From positions 186,001 through 250,000 of the forward strand of contig NZ_FRBL01000003.1 in NCBI RefSeq assembly GCF_900142605.1: a stretch of 64,000 nucleotides of DNA, read 5' to 3'. A program made the position numbers and the translations under genes. The notes beneath the pieces were generated by a model, which ran no database searches, was not told the DNA's origin, and saw only the letters and a program-made list of their open reading frames with translations. Shown piece by piece: positions 50,449-61,100 of the stretch (within the stretch, counting starts at the first letter, position 1; each line of letters opens with the position of its first letter). The DNA is from Chitinophaga jiangningensis (lineage in GTDB: Bacteria; Bacteroidota; Bacteroidia; Chitinophagales; Chitinophagaceae).

Positions 50449-51624
50449 ATGATAAGGATGCCTGACAAAATATTGTTTCCGTTACTAGTAGCTGCCGGCA
50501 TGGGCTTGTTTGCCTGTAACGCCGCCCGCTATACGACAGGTGCTGCTGAAACAGCTTCCGGCGTAGTGTTTGAGCCGGACGACAAATACGCATCCATGCG
50601 TATTCCTGCGCTGGTGCTCACACCCAAACAAACACTGCTGGCCTTTTGCGAAGGAAGGATCGGCAATGCCAGCGACTGGGCGGATATGAACCTGATCCTC
50701 AGACGCAGTACGGACGGTGGTAAAACCTGGAGCAACATCACGGTGCTGGATACCAGCAGGCAGTCGCCCGTTGGCAATCCCACGCCCATTGTGGACGACA
50801 GGGGAGTGGTGCACCTGCTGTATCAGAAAGACTACAAAGATGCCTGGTACATCCGTTCGGAAGATGATGGGAAAAGTTGGTCGGTGCCGGAAAACATCAC
50901 GCACGTATACGATCAGTTTAAACCGGAATATAACTGGAAAGTGCTGGCACCGGGACCCGGCCATGGGATACAGTTACAGTCGGGCCGACTCCTCGCAGCC
51001 GTATGGCTGGCGGATTCCCGCAAGCTCACGCCGCGCCGGAGTCACGCTCCATCCTGTGTGGCCACGATTTACAGCGACGATCACGGCGCTACCTGGCACA
51101 GAGGCGCCATTGTAGCAGATTCCTCGGCATTGATTCCAAATCCGAATGAGAGCCAGCCGGTAGAGTTGTCGGACCAGCGTGTACTGCTCAGCATCCGCAA
51201 TCCATCCACGGCGAAGCGCCGCGCCTTCAGTGAAAGTCCGGATGGTATTGGCGGATGGACGCCTGCACGCCTTGCACCTGAACTCTTTGATCCTACCTGC
51301 ATGGCCAGTATAGTGCGTGTGCCGTTGTGGAAGCCGGAAGGCAAACCAGCGCTGGTGTTCGTAAACCCTGACAGCCGGCATATTGAAAAAAATCCGCGTG
51401 CAAATCTTTCAGCGAGTGTTTCTTTTGACGATGGAAAAACCTGGAAGCTGCACAAGGTGCTGGATAGCGGCCCTTCTGGATACAGTGACATGGCCACGGG
51501 CAAAAACGGAACTATTTACTGCCTGTACGAAACCAATACACAAAATAACAAAGGATTCAACTATAGCCTGGTGCTGAAAACATTCACGCCGCAATGGCTG
51601 CAGCAAACAAATAACCAGAAATAA
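50449..51624 (+). CDS. Exo-alpha-sialidase, BNR-repeat type (GH33-like)
   Basis: A 391-residue lipoprotein or exported enzyme with a lipobox-like GLFACN (C23). Residues 50-53 read MRIP, equivalent to the FRIP motif whose arginine binds the sialic acid carboxylate. Four Asp-box signatures are visible: RSTDGGKTWS, RSEDDGKSWS, YSDDHGATWH and SFDDGKTWK. The segments ESQPVELSDQRVLLSIRN and GYSDMATGKNGTIYCLYE match the glutamate and tyrosine regions of the sialidase active site. It would release terminal sialic acid from glycans outside the cytoplasm. It sits between the SusD gene and the lyase gene, 6 bp from the latter. Confidence 0.88.
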   Translation: MIRMPDKILFPLLVAAGMGLFACNAARYTTGAAETASGVVFEPDDKYASMRIPALVLTPKQTLLAFCEGRIGNASDWADMNLILRRSTDGGKTWSNITVLDTSRQSPVGNPTPIVDDRGVVHLLYQKDYKDAWYIRSEDDGKSWSVPENITHVYDQFKPEYNWKVLAPGPGHGIQLQSGRLLAAVWLADSRKLTPRRSHAPSCVATIYSDDHGATWHRGAIVADSSALIPNPNESQPVELSDQRVLLSIRNPSTAKRRAFSESPDGIGGWTPARLAPELFDPTCMASIVRVPLWKPEGKPALVFVNPDSRHIEKNPRANLSASVSFDDGKTWKLHKVLDSGPSGYSDMATGKNGTIYCLYETNTQNNKGFNYSLVLKTFTPQWLQQTNNQK

Positions 51625-51630
51625 GCAACA

Positions 51631-52545
51631 ATGAAAATACAAGGATTGATCGCTGCTACGTTCAGCACATTTAATGATGATGGCTCATTGAACCTTTCAC
51701 TGGTTCCTTCCCTCATAAATAACCTGGTAGAACAGGGCGTTAAAGGCGTGTTTATCTGCGGTACCAATGGAGAAGGACCTAACCTCACTTCCGAGGAGCG
51801 TATGGCCACCGTAGAAGCCTTTGTGAAGGCTGCCAATAAGCGCTGCCTTGTGTTGGTACACGTGGGCCACTCTTCCATTGCAGAATCCCGCAGGCTGGCT
51901 GCCCATGCGGAAAAAGCCGGTGCCGATGCTATTTCAGCTGTATCCGCTTTTTATTTCAAGCCGGCATCAGCCGCCAATATGGTGGACTGTATGGCGCAGA
52001 TTGCAGCTGCAGCGCCTTCCCTGCCCTTTTACTATTATCACATTCCTGCCATTACCGGCGTGGCCGTAAATCCGCTGGATTTCCTGGAGCTGGCGGAAAA
52101 CCGGATTCCCAACCTGGCGGGTATCAAGTATACCGCCGCCACTTTGCATGAATACCAGGCCTGCCTCCATTACGGCAATGGCAAATATGATATACTCTTC
52201 GGCTACGATGAGCTGCTGCTGCCGGCACTGGCGGTTGGGGCCAAAGGAGCAATTGGCAGCACCTATACTTTCGCGGCACCATTGTACCTGAAAATCCTGG
52301 AACTGTTCGAAAAAGGTGATATAGCAGGTGCCAGGGAGATGCAATACCAGGCGGTGAAAATGATTCAATGCCTGGGATGGTATTCACCTATCCCTACACA
52401 AAAAGCCATAATGAAACTGTTAGGCACTGACCTGGGACCTTGCCGTTTACCACTCACCACACTGGATGTATTACAGCAGGAGAAAATCGCCCGATACCTG
52501 GATGAGATAGGGTTTGCAGCTGTTTTGCAGTCGGTGACAAACTAA
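51631..52545 (+). CDS. nanA: N-acetylneuraminate lyase
   Basis: A 304-residue TIM-barrel enzyme of the DHDPS/NAL family. The Schiff-base lysine is K166 in AGIKYTAATLHEYQ, the conserved active-site tyrosine Y136 in FYYYHIPAITG, and the carboxylate-binding loop is GTNGEGPNLTSEER. The KYTA..LHEYQ arrangement is typical of the N-acetylneuraminate lyases rather than dihydrodipicolinate synthases. It would split N-acetylneuraminate into N-acetylmannosamine and pyruvate in the cytoplasm. It lies 6 bp after the sialidase gene and about 7 bp before the mutarotase gene. No ManNAc epimerase or kinase gene is in this window. Confidence 0.87.
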   Translation: MKIQGLIAATFSTFNDDGSLNLSLVPSLINNLVEQGVKGVFICGTNGEGPNLTSEERMATVEAFVKAANKRCLVLVHVGHSSIAESRRLAAHAEKAGADAISAVSAFYFKPASAANMVDCMAQIAAAAPSLPFYYYHIPAITGVAVNPLDFLELAENRIPNLAGIKYTAATLHEYQACLHYGNGKYDILFGYDELLLPALAVGAKGAIGSTYTFAAPLYLKILELFEKGDIAGAREMQYQAVKMIQCLGWYSPIPTQKAIMKLLGTDLGPCRLPLTTLDVLQQEKIARYLDEIGFAAVLQSVTN

Positions 52546-52552
52546 GGTGTAT

Positions 52553-53641
52553 ATGACCCGCAAGCATTACTTACTCTTAATCGTTATACTAACCATGCTG
52601 ATGAACGAGCATTGTAAAAACCATCCGGCTGCTTCGCTCCATTGGGACACCCTGCCTGCAATCCCTGATACCACGGGGTTTGCAGGGTCCTTTGCCGGTA
52701 CCTCTCATGGAGCGTTGCTGGTGGCCGGCGGCAGTAATTTCCCCGGCGGAGGCACGCCCTGGAACGGCGGAAAGAAAGTTTGGTATGATCACGTATACGT
52801 ACTGGAAAAGCCGGAAGGTAGCTGGAAGCTGGCCGGAAAACTCCCTCGGGCGTTGGGTTACGGCGTTTCGGTAGTCGATAGGGAAGGCCTGATCTGCGTT
52901 GGCGGCAGTAATGCTGAAGGGCATTACGCCGAGGTATTCCGGCTGCGCTGGAAAAACGGAAATATTGAGACAGATACCTTGCCTTCATTACCGGTTACCC
53001 TGGCTAATTGCAGCGGTGCCCTCGTCGAAAATCGTATATACGTGGCCGGTGGTTTGCATACTCCAGCCGCTGATACCGCCGCCGTGGATTTTTATATGCT
53101 GGATCTTTATGCGCTGGACAGTGGCTGGAAGGCCTTACCGGCATGCCCGGGGCCGGCTCGTATGCTCGCGGTGGCAGGTGCCGCCGGCAATTACTTCTAC
53201 TTATTTAGCGGTGCGGCGTTGCTGCAGGGCAAGCGCACGTACCTGCGCGATGCCTGGCGATATCACCCGCAAAGTGGCTGGCAACGCTGCGCTGATTTGC
53301 CGGAAGCCGTTGTGGCTGCACCATCACCTGCGTGGGAGCAGGATGGTAAGCTGACCATCATTGGTGGCGACACCGGTAAAGACGCTGCAGGCGATCTGAG
53401 AGAACAACATCCCGGATTTTCAACGAACATCCGGACCTATGATATTAGCAATGATAGATGGACACTGAGCGGCAACGTACCCGTTCATATTAACGCGGAC
53501 GCCTCTACGAATCCCAATGGCAGTTACTGGGCGCCGGTGACCACTACTTTGGCCCGCTGGAATAATATGGTTATTTTACCAGGAGGGGAAGTAAGGCCCG
53601 GCGTCAGAACGCCACACGTATGGGCCGCCGGCATCAGATAA
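52553..53641 (+). CDS. nanM: Kelch-type N-acetylneuraminate epimerase / cyclically permuted mutarotase
   Basis: About 362 residues with a signal-like N-terminus (KHYLLLIVILTMLMNEHC). The beta-propeller repeats show the kelch pattern (ALLVAGGSNFPGG, GGKKVWYDHVYVLEKP, LICVGGSNAEGHY, RIYVAGGLHTP, LTIIGGDTGKD). The GGSNFPGG...PWNGGKKVWYD block is typical of the NanM mutarotase family, which speeds up alpha/beta interconversion of free sialic acid. An earlier GTG at 52547 is possible, but the ATG at 52553 is preferred. It would act in the periplasm, between sialidase and transporter. Confidence 0.85.
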   Translation: MTRKHYLLLIVILTMLMNEHCKNHPAASLHWDTLPAIPDTTGFAGSFAGTSHGALLVAGGSNFPGGGTPWNGGKKVWYDHVYVLEKPEGSWKLAGKLPRALGYGVSVVDREGLICVGGSNAEGHYAEVFRLRWKNGNIETDTLPSLPVTLANCSGALVENRIYVAGGLHTPAADTAAVDFYMLDLYALDSGWKALPACPGPARMLAVAGAAGNYFYLFSGAALLQGKRTYLRDAWRYHPQSGWQRCADLPEAVVAAPSPAWEQDGKLTIIGGDTGKDAAGDLREQHPGFSTNIRTYDISNDRWTLSGNVPVHINADASTNPNGSYWAPVTTTLARWNNMVILPGGEVRPGVRTPHVWAAGIR

Positions 53642-53659
53642 CAGACATACCAAAACGTT

Positions 53660-54892
53660 ATGAAAAACAGTAAATATTATCCGTGGGTAGTGGTAGGCCT
53701 GCTGTGGTTTGTAGCATTGCTCAATTACCTGGACCGGCAAATGTTGTCGACCATGAAGCCCGCGATCCAGCAAAGCATTGCCGAGTTGGAAAGCGCTACC
53801 AGCTTTGGTCGACTGATGGCCGTGTTCCTGTGGATATACGGACTCATGTCGCCGGTGAGCGGCATCATCGCTGACCGCATCAACCGCAAATACCTCATCG
53901 TGGGTAGCTTGTTTGTATGGTCGGCAGTAACGCTGCTGATGGGATATGCTACTACGTTTAATCAGCTTTACTGGCTACGTGCCGTAATGGGCATCAGTGA
54001 GGCACTGTATATTCCCGCAGGCCTCTCGCTGATTGCGGATTACCATCAGTCGTCCACCCGCTCGCTGGCTGTAGGTATTCATATGACCGGCCTTTATATG
54101 GGGCAGGCGCTGGGCGGCTTTGGGGCAACTATTGCGGCTACTTTCTCCTGGCAGCAAACCTTCCATTGGTTTGGACTTATTGGCATCGTATACGCAGTGG
54201 TGCTGCTACTATTCCTGCGGGAGTACCGGCCGCCCATAGAAAAACAGGTACGCCCCAACTTTTTCAGTGGTATCAAACTGGTAGTACTATTACTGCCATT
54301 CTGGGTAATCTTCCTTTACTTTTCCATTCCCAGTATTCCGGGATGGGCCATCAAAAACTGGCTGCCTACTTTGTTTGCAGGCACACTACATATACCGATG
54401 AGTGAAGCGGGACCATTGGCCACCATCACAACAGCACTATCGTCGTTCATAGGTGTGGCCATCGGTGGGCCGTTGTCTGACCGCTGGGTGCAGCGCAACC
54501 TGAAAGGGCGTATATACACGAGCGCAATCGGGTTGAGTCTTACCATACCAGCCCTGCTGTTTCTGGGGATTGGTAACGGTACGTTTTTCCTCATTGCTGC
54601 CGCGTTCTGCTTCGGTGTTGGTTTTGGAATGTTTGATGCCAACAACATGCCGATACTTTGCCAGTTTGTAGCACCGGCTAATCGCGCTACGGCGTATGGG
54701 CTGATGAATATGGGCGGCGTGTTTAGCGGGGCTGTTGTCACTGATTTCCTTGGCAAATCAACCGATGCGGGGCACCTGGGGCGCGATTTTGCACTCATGT
54801 CGCTGGTGATTCTCGCCGCGGTGGCCATGTTGCTGATCTTCCTGCGGCCACAAACGCGGGATTTAACCACTACCGCTCCTGCATCTCACTAG
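53660..54892 (+). CDS. nanT: MFS transporter, probable sialic acid importer (NanT-like)
   Basis: A 410-residue protein with about 12 transmembrane helices of the major facilitator superfamily. The N-terminal NYLDRQMLSTMKP and the loop motif IIADRINRKYL between helices 2 and 3 mark the anion:cation symporter-like branch that includes sialate and hexuronate carriers. It lies 18 bp behind the mutarotase gene at the end of the sialic acid operon, so inner-membrane uptake of N-acetylneuraminate is the most likely role. Substrate specificity is inferred from context only. Confidence 0.8.
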   Translation: MKNSKYYPWVVVGLLWFVALLNYLDRQMLSTMKPAIQQSIAELESATSFGRLMAVFLWIYGLMSPVSGIIADRINRKYLIVGSLFVWSAVTLLMGYATTFNQLYWLRAVMGISEALYIPAGLSLIADYHQSSTRSLAVGIHMTGLYMGQALGGFGATIAATFSWQQTFHWFGLIGIVYAVVLLLFLREYRPPIEKQVRPNFFSGIKLVVLLLPFWVIFLYFSIPSIPGWAIKNWLPTLFAGTLHIPMSEAGPLATITTALSSFIGVAIGGPLSDRWVQRNLKGRIYTSAIGLSLTIPALLFLGIGNGTFFLIAAAFCFGVGFGMFDANNMPILCQFVAPANRATAYGLMNMGGVFSGAVVTDFLGKSTDAGHLGRDFALMSLVILAAVAMLLIFLRPQTRDLTTTAPASH

Positions 54893-55105
54893 CTTGTATA
54901 AACAGAAAATGCCGCCTTGCGGCAGCAAATTCTGATTTAAACTATAAAGGACAGATTTTGTGTTTATGGAAAAATTCTCAGCTACGTAAATTGATCGACT
55001 GCAAAGGTATATACATCTACTTAAGAATTATTTAATTGTCACATATATAAATATTAATAACTGATTTAAAATTTATAAGTAATACTATTTGATTATTAAT
55101 AGAAA

Positions 55106-55160
55106 TGTCCGAACCTCGGTCCGGACATAACAGCCATCGCCCGCCTTCGGCGGGCGATGG
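55106..55160. terminator. Double hairpin between the sialic acid operon and the lyase gene
   Basis: Two hairpins lie side by side. 55106-55127 is a stem TGTCCG.../...CGGACA with a partly mismatched interior. 55134-55160 is a perfect 12-bp stem with loop TTC. The rest of the 287-bp gap (54893-55179) is AT-rich and holds only a weak hairpin at 54910-54924. Confidence 0.65.
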
Positions 55161-55179
55161 AGAAACAAAAAATTACATT

Positions 55180-58074
55180 TTACATCTTCACTATCTTCTT
55201 CACTAACTGTTTTCCTTTTCCCCTTAACACCAATATATACATCCCCGGTTGCACGTTATCCAACGGTATTTCAAATTGCGCACTGCTCTGTTTCGCCACA
55301 TTTACCACCTTCAGCAGTTTACCGTTTGCATCTCTGATTTCCGCCTGCAACCACTGTTTATCACTGTTTACACGGATAAATTTTTCAGCAGGGTTTGGGT
55401 AGATGCTGGTGCCGCTAATTTTATCTTCACTTAAGGCAAGGGCACTCATGGCTGTGGTTTCAGTACTGCACAGCAAAACCGGTCGCTGTGTGGAATCAGC
55501 ACCGTCGCGGGATGGAAAGATCGCATCCGTAGTAGCACCGGCAAGGCCTGATACAAGTTTGAGCGACAGCACACCATCGCCGGCCTGCTGCGCCAATGCA
55601 ATGTTAGTCACATCCCATTCAGCATAATTACCGGCAGCGCGACCCATGATAGTATCTACGGCACTGCTGACAGCCGGCATATTATTGTAGGTGATACCGC
55701 TTTCGGTCCAGCTATCGTTGCTCACATACTGCAAGATCCATGGCACGGTAGCAATGGAAGTATTTGCATAGTTTACGTACATACGTAGTTTTACCTGGTT
55801 GGTAGCAGCAGGCAGGGCATTAACATTAAACTTCAGGAATATTTCCCGGGTATAGCTGATGGAAGCATCCTGCTTCAGCACCAGGCTGCCGGTACCATAG
55901 TTTACGCCCGCGTAGGCACTGCCGCCGCGTACATAAGCATCTGCCACCGCAGGTACACTGGCAACACTATAAATTGGCGTACTGGCGTTCACGTTATAGC
56001 TTACCGTGCTGCCGGCATAAGCACCAGAAGGCATAGCGGCAGTAAGCAGCCTGGTTTGGGTAATGCCCGGCAGGTTAAAATATATGTTCACCGGCAGCGA
56101 CGATTGCGCCGGATCAGCTACTGTGACCTTTACATTAGCGCTTCCAACCTGCTTTAAGATAAGGGCGCAGGGCCGGTCCACCGTTACCGTTACCGAATCC
56201 TGGTGGAATGTACCTGCCTGGTAAAATACCATCTCCCAGATATTTAAACCCGCATGATATACCACCTGCATGGCCGATGTATTCTGGTACACCCGCACCG
56301 CGGTGGTATCATAGGTATTCATGTCCTGCCCCGGCAATACATAGTAAGCATAGTTTCCGTTGGAAGGGGTGGTACCGTGGTTAAACCACAGGGTAAATAC
56401 GTTCATGTTCTGCACGGTAGTGCTGCCACCATTATTAATGCTGCGCCAGGTGCCGCTCTGCGACTGCATCGTGAGCTGCAGCTGCCCGCCGTTCGGAAAG
56501 TAGTAGCCCACGCCGTTATGCGTAATCCATTTCAGGTTATTATTATAGGTATAGCTGCCGTTGGCCACGGTACTCACCGCACCACCAATTTTTGCGGATA
56601 CCGTTCCATTCAGCAAACATTGATTCACGGTAGTGTTAATCGGCTGTGTAGCCGTTGACGTTATACCGGCCCCCAAACAAACCACTTCTTTATCGAAAAA
56701 GAACCAGGCCTTGCGCGCCTGGGTGTTATAGTCGGAAAACTGTAAGGCGGATACGCCATACAACGAATCAGACGCACCGCCGGCAAAGGCCGTAGTGCCA
56801 AAGTTCACGCCCCAGGAGGTGCGTAAAGGAATGGTCGTAATATAAGGCACAGTAGTGCCCGGAATGCGGCTCCAGTCCCATACCGGCGGGATATTGTAAT
56901 ACTCATTGCCGTTCATGGCGATGTGCGTGGACCCGTCAGAGAGATAATACCCCTTCAGGTTTTCGCCGTTCCCATTTTCCTGCTTAGCGGTACGGGTAGA
57001 AGTCAGGTGTACCCCAAACAGATAACCGGTGCGATGATGCAGGGAATAATCCGAGCGCCAGAAATGCGTGTGCAGGTCCGGCAGCTGGTAACCCGGCGCC
57101 TGGGTGCCGTTGAGTCGTGCTATATTCTGGTTGTACTCCACCACATTAGCCGTATCCAGTACTTTCAGCTTTTCCAGGTGTGCAGTAACGCCAACGGCTA
57201 AGTTATTTTCCCGGCTGATGCTCCTGCCATTGGTGCCATAATCGATATACTTACCCCGCATGGCCTTCAGGAATCCATTGCGCACAAAGTTGCTGAAGAT
57301 GCTGAGCCTGGAACCCGACAAAGCATAGGAAGTACCCCGCAGGTAATACGCGATTTTGGTTTCCCCTTCCACAAACACGCTGCCATAGCCAAAGATGTAG
57401 AGTTGCGGCCCGTGCTGCTGGTAGGAGTAGTCGTGCTGAATACCTTCGGCGGTTGTCAGCATCAGCGGGTAGAATATCTGATCCACGCCATACTGCATCA
57501 GTGAATCATTTGCCGTAAGGCAGGCTCTGTACATGAAGTGGGTGGCTACATCCAGTTTGTTGGCTCCCGTTTGTGCGGAAGGGTTACCGCGGTTCATCTG
57601 CGTAAGCAGGGCTGCACGGAGGGTACCCAAACTCGCAGGGGCTGTTTCCAGCAGAATCAGGATTTCCCCGATGCGCTGGGGATTCGAAATCTGGTTGTGG
57701 TACCAGTTCCAGCTTTGCGGATCGGTGGTGTTCCAATAGGTAAGGCTGCTCACGATGGCATTAAACAAAGTGCTGCTCTGGTAATAGGTGCTGCCCGGCT
57801 TCGTATAGGCCTGGGCGAAAGTCTTAACCCGGTTGATGTGCACATCCGCCGTATAGGTGGTAGCGCTGTAGGCATAGCTCACATCCGGCCAGGAGCCATT
57901 TGCCTGGAGGGTGGCCAGGGTGCTGGTAACGTTGTTGTCCAGCGTGGTGGTGTTGGATGCCTGCGACAATAACTCCGCCCGAATACGGTCCATGATGGTG
58001 GTGTATTCAGTTTGAGCCCGACTGATTTGCGCCATCAGGCTTAGCGCCATGATAAGTAGAAATCTGATTTTCAT
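55180..58074 (-). CDS. Secreted PL8-type polysaccharide lyase with CBM-like domain and T9SS tail
   Basis: A 964-residue secreted enzyme with a signal peptide (about 1-20). The N-terminal alpha/alpha toroid carries NQISNPQRIGE near 131, the catalytic pair H221 (YSYQQHGPQ) and Y230 (FGYGS), and arginines R284 and R288 (GRSISREN). These are the PL8 hallmarks found in chondroitin AC, hyaluronate and xanthan lyases. The central and later beta-sandwich domains follow. Residues about 700-838 look like a DNRLRE/CBM96-like binding domain (ADAYVRGGSAYAGVNYG). The C-terminal 80 residues (SIYPNPAEKFIRV ... VKKIVKM) are a type IX secretion sorting domain. It faces away from, and is probably controlled by, the hybrid regulator gene 77 bp upstream on the same strand. 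A -7-like TAGATTTG is at 58098-58091 (minus strand). Confidence 0.88.
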   Translation of the reverse strand: MKIRFLLIMALSLMAQISRAQTEYTTIMDRIRAELLSQASNTTTLDNNVTSTLATLQANGSWPDVSYAYSATTYTADVHINRVKTFAQAYTKPGSTYYQSSTLFNAIVSSLTYWNTTDPQSWNWYHNQISNPQRIGEILILLETAPASLGTLRAALLTQMNRGNPSAQTGANKLDVATHFMYRACLTANDSLMQYGVDQIFYPLMLTTAEGIQHDYSYQQHGPQLYIFGYGSVFVEGETKIAYYLRGTSYALSGSRLSIFSNFVRNGFLKAMRGKYIDYGTNGRSISRENNLAVGVTAHLEKLKVLDTANVVEYNQNIARLNGTQAPGYQLPDLHTHFWRSDYSLHHRTGYLFGVHLTSTRTAKQENGNGENLKGYYLSDGSTHIAMNGNEYYNIPPVWDWSRIPGTTVPYITTIPLRTSWGVNFGTTAFAGGASDSLYGVSALQFSDYNTQARKAWFFFDKEVVCLGAGITSTATQPINTTVNQCLLNGTVSAKIGGAVSTVANGSYTYNNNLKWITHNGVGYYFPNGGQLQLTMQSQSGTWRSINNGGSTTVQNMNVFTLWFNHGTTPSNGNYAYYVLPGQDMNTYDTTAVRVYQNTSAMQVVYHAGLNIWEMVFYQAGTFHQDSVTVTVDRPCALILKQVGSANVKVTVADPAQSSLPVNIYFNLPGITQTRLLTAAMPSGAYAGSTVSYNVNASTPIYSVASVPAVADAYVRGGSAYAGVNYGTGSLVLKQDASISYTREIFLKFNVNALPAATNQVKLRMYVNYANTSIATVPWILQYVSNDSWTESGITYNNMPAVSSAVDTIMGRAAGNYAEWDVTNIALAQQAGDGVLSLKLVSGLAGATTDAIFPSRDGADSTQRPVLLCSTETTAMSALALSEDKISGTSIYPNPAEKFIRVNSDKQWLQAEIRDANGKLLKVVNVAKQSSAQFEIPLDNVQPGMYILVLRGKGKQLVKKIVKM

Positions 58075-58151
58075 AACTGTGGGTTTGTAACAAATCTACT
58101 ATAGCCGCGCCAGGAGTACGGGTGGATATTCTAAATGAATAGGGTGAATTT

Positions 58152-61100
58152 TCACAATTCCGCCGCCCCGGCGTACTCCGAAGGGGTTTTTCCGAACTGT
58201 TTCTTAAACTCCCGGCTAAAATATTTCGGGTCGTTATACCCCACCATATAGGATACCTGGTACACGGTATGTTCACGGGTGCGTATCAGGGCGGCGGCCT
58301 TTTTTAACCGGAGAGATTTGATGAAATCATTGACGGACATGTTCGTCACGGCTTTGAGTTTCTTGTACAGCACGGGCTGACTCATCGCTACTTTCCTGGC
58401 GAGCATGTCCACCCCAAATTCCTGGTCTTCCATGTGCTCCTCCACCAGGGCGATCACCTTTTCCAGGAAAGCATTATCCACGCTGGTAGGCAGCGGCTCC
58501 GGCGGCGCTGGTACAATGGTTTGCATTTGCCGGCTATATCTTTCCCGCATCTTTTCCCTGGCAGTCAGCAGGTTGCGTACATTCAATGCCAGTACTTTTG
58601 TACTGAATGGTTTGGTGAGATACAGGTCAGCCCCGGTTTCAAGGCCGCTTACCTGGTCGGCCTGCGAGCTTTTTGCCGTCAGTAGTATTACTGGAATGTG
58701 ACTGGTACGCTCATCAGTTTTAATGGCCTGGCAAAATGCCAGTCCATCCATTTCCGGCATCATCACATCGCTGATAATCAGATCGGGAATCTGCGTGGTA
58801 GCGGTTTGAAGACCGTCCGCGCCATTTTCATTTTCCAGCACGGTGTATTGCCCACGGAATGTTTGACTGATCAGCGCCCGCAGTTCCGGGTTATCCTCCA
58901 CGATATGAATTGTAAACGGTTGTTGCGCGGTGACGCCAGTATCTGTGGTTTCTTCCGTTGTAAGTACCGTTTTGGTAGCTGCTTTAGGCATGGCCGGCGT
59001 AGCACCCACGGTATGAATACTGCCTTCAAAATGCCTGCTGCCCAGCGGCAGGGTGACGGTAAATATCGTGCAGCCTTCCTTTTCAGGAGTAGAAGGCTCA
59101 CTTTGTACCGTGAGCGTGCCTTTATGCTGTTCCACTATATTTTTAGATAACGCCAGGCCTATCCCATAACCGGTATTTTGCAACCCGTGGTCCTGCACCT
59201 GGAAAAAATTCGTAAACAGCTTGTCCACATATTCCGGTGCAATGCCTCTTCCATTATCCGTTACCGTTATAACACAATGTTGCCTGTTGGAGGATACGTG
59301 CATCTGTATGCGGCCACCGTCCGGTGTAAATTTAAAAGCATTGGTGAGCAGGTTGAAAAATACTTTTTCCAGCTGCTCGGGATCAAGGTACAGCCACACG
59401 TGGTCCTGCTCATGGCGCAGCTCCATACTGATGTTGCGGTTCAGCGACAGCTCGCGGAAGCCGGTATAAATCTGGTCGATGAACGGAATCAGGTCCTGTT
59501 CGTGTATATGTAACCGTAAGTGATTGGTTTCTGCCTTTCGGAAATCCATCAGCTCATTCACCAGCTTCAGCAGCCGGTCGGCGTTGTTGCGCAGCTGTCC
59601 CAGCGTACTCTGCATGGGGTCATCCTTTCGGAGGGCATCCATCATCCGCTCCACCGGTACCAGCAGCAGCGTAAGGTGTGTGCGTATTTCATGGGACACA
59701 TGGGTGAAGAAGTTGAGTTTTACCTGGTGCAATTCTTCTTCTTTCCGTAACAAAGCCCAGAGGAAAAAGAACCGGGTTACGAAGAAGAATAACAGCACCA
59801 CCGCTATAATATATAAGGTATACGCCCACCAGGTACGCCAGAAAGGAGGGAGGACGGTAATTTCCATCCGCTCCGGTTTACTCCACACGCCATCATTGTT
59901 AGCGCCTTTTACCCAAAAAACATAGTGTCCGGACGAAAGGTTGGTGTAGGTCACCGATGGTGTACTGGTTTCTATCCAGTCGCGGTCCGCGCCTTCTAAC
60001 CGGTACGCATAACTGTTTTTATTACTCTTTACATAGTTGAGCAATGCAAATTCAAGGGTAAACACTTCCTGGTTGTGCTTAAACGCCAGACTGCGGGTAA
60101 AACTGATGTCCTCCTGCAACAGGTCATTGTCTTCGCCTATGTCCACCGGATTATTAAACAACCGCAGGCCGGTAAACCGCAGCGGGGAGGCGATGGTGTT
60201 TGTCACCACCCGGTCGGGGAAAAAGCTGGTGATACCGTTATAGCCACCAAATAAAAATTCACCGCGACTGTCTTTTAAAAAAGAATTATAGTTAAACGCA
60301 TTGCCCGCCAGTCCATCGCTGGTGGTAAACGTCTGGAAAGTATTGATGGCAGGGTCAAAGCGCACCAGTCCATTGTAAGTACTTATCCAAAGTGCGTGCT
60401 GATCATCCTCCAACAGCCCGATGACGTTGTCGTTTGGCAATCCGTCCTTCACGCGGTATTGCACTTTCTGTTTCAGGTCAGGGGAATATTTTATGAGGCC
60501 ACCAAAGTACATACTCACCCAAATCTGGTGCTGGTGGTCTTCCTGGATGGAATTCACATAGCCGTTATGCAGGAGCCGCATGGAGTCGCCCTCCAGTACG
60601 TACAGGTAACTAATGGTGCCGATGAGTATGCGGTGTTGCGAATCTTCAAACAGATAACGGATGGATTGTTTTCCTGCGGGGCCGGTAATAACCGAATCTG
60701 CCTGTTTTACTAATTCGCTGCCTTGCCGGTGGAATACCTGTAGCTGGTTATTGGCGCCTATCCAGAAGCGCCCTTTACTGTCTTCCAGCAAAGCGGTTAC
60801 CTCCCGGGAGAATGTCCCGGGGTCTTTGGCATTGTAAAAAAATCTTTTGAAATGCCCGTTCTGCAACAGGTTGAGCCCTCCACCATGCGTCGCCGTCCAG
60901 ATCTGGTGATCCTTATCTTCATACACCACTTTTACCAGATTTGAACCGAGACTACCGGGATTATCCGGATCATTTTTATAGGTGGTAAAAGTGCCGGTAG
61001 CGCGATTGAAAAAGTTGAGTCCACCACCTTCAGTACCGATCCAGTAGTTATGCGCGGCATCTTCACGGATGCTGCTGATCACATTGTTACTGATGCCGTT

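Noticed and set aside
58007..58276. Leftward 89-codon frame between the lyase and HTCS genes
   Set aside because: It overlaps the 3' end of the HTCS gene and the 5' end of the lyase gene in another frame and encodes no recognisable feature.
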